Made by a program: the position numbers and the translations under genes. From the NCBI GenBank assembly GCA_003162255.1, contig PMMJ01000560.1, positions 1-7,017 on the forward strand: a stretch of DNA of 7,017 bases, given 5' to 3'. Every line of letters starts with the position of its first letter. Position 1 is the first letter of the stretch. The stretch comes from Acidobacteriaceae bacterium. Its GTDB lineage: Bacteria; Acidobacteriota; Terriglobia; Terriglobales; Acidobacteriaceae. This document shows, piece by piece, positions 6,853 to 7,017 of this stretch. Under the pieces are notes generated by a model. That model searched no databases. It was not told the origin of the DNA and worked only from the letters and a program-made list of their open reading frames with translations.

Positions 6853-6974
6853 TGTGTTCTCTTTTGAACAGACTGCTCAAGGCTCGACCTGTCAGACTTC
6901 TCCCAGGCCGGGGGTATGCAGGTCCGGTACCGGGAGTCCCGATCCACAATTATTCAGCGATAAGGAGAAAACAG

Positions 6975-7017
6975 ATGAACCCGAGTACGAAGGATGAGAT
7001 CAAAGGCAAATTTCATG
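6975..7017 (+). CDS. CsbD-like stress-response protein, N-terminal fragment
   Basis: Only 14 codons are visible before the window ends: MNPSTKDEIKGKFH. An AAGGAG site (6962-6967) lies 7 bases before the ATG, a near-ideal spacing. The start matches the opening of CsbD-family proteins, small (about 60-70 residues) charged cytoplasmic proteins whose N-terminus typically reads Met-Asn...-(Asp/Glu)-x-(Ile/Val)-Lys-Gly-Lys. In Bacillus csbD is a general-stress (sigma-B) gene; the molecular role is not known. With so few residues the family call is tentative, but the start codon itself is well supported. Confidence 0.6.
   Translation, partial: MNPSTKDEIKGKFH

Larger units (their letters stand above)
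6046..6974. other. Long divergent intergenic region, no gene supported
   Basis: About 930 bp separate the LolA-like gene (-) from the CsbD-like gene (+). It contains two AT-rich islands with shared palindromes (6253-6287 and 6829-6850) and a 10-bp palindrome CCGGTACCGG at 6924-6933. On the - strand two overlapping frames between about 6422 and 6949 are open for more than 170 codons each. They have no ribosome site or recognisable domain and both being open points to base composition rather than coding. The 6300-6820 part may be decayed sequence, but I could not identify a parent gene. Confidence 0.5.

Noticed and set aside
6924..6933. CCGGTACCGG palindrome ahead of the CsbD-like gene as an operator
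   Set aside because: A single 10-bp GC-rich palindrome with no second copy in the window; chance is a sufficient explanation.
6422..6949. Two overlapping - strand frames of 175 and 171 codons
   Set aside because: Both frames being open at once suggests composition. Neither has a ribosome site, a recognisable domain, or natural-looking residue use, and they run across the likely CsbD promoter.

Overview
The window reads as chromosomal DNA of a GC-moderate, diderm (outer-membrane) bacterium. The mix of genes (secreted patatin/beta-barrel protein, LolA-like periplasmic protein, CsbD-type stress protein, a DDE insertion sequence of a kind I associate with soil bacteria) would suit an Acidobacteria-like soil organism. 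That assignment is inference from gene style, not from a marker gene.

Layout, left to right. (1) 1-429, + strand: the C-terminal part of a flavin reductase-like (FMN-binding) protein, cut by the window edge. (2) 608-3010, + strand: a complete 800-residue exported patatin-like phospholipase with a POTRA-like linker and a C-terminal outer-membrane beta-barrel, the layout of PlpD-type (type Vd) autotransporters. (3) 3013-4703: a complete insertion sequence with 27-bp imperfect terminal inverted repeats and one DDE transposase on the - strand. It landed 2-3 bp after the patatin stop codon. (4) 4704-5196: about 490 bp with no recognisable gene, but with a strong 11-bp hairpin that may be the original terminator of the patatin gene, pushed about 1.7 kb away by the insertion. 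(5) 5197-6045, - strand: an exported LolA-like protein. (6) 6046-6974: a 0.93-kb gene-free divergent intergenic region with two AT-rich islands that share the palindrome ATACA-N3-TGTAT. (7) 6975-7017, + strand: the first 14 codons of a CsbD-like stress protein, cut by the right edge.

The genes do not form one pathway. Two encode cell-envelope proteins (patatin/barrel and LolA-like). The most notable points are: a segment of the transposase (residues about 196-236) that looks scrambled by a pair of compensating frameshifts, with a family-like sequence readable in the neighbouring frame; the insertion immediately behind the patatin stop codon; and the repeated operator-like palindromes ahead of the CsbD-like gene. 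I saw no RNA gene, CRISPR array, or convincing novel multi-gene system.
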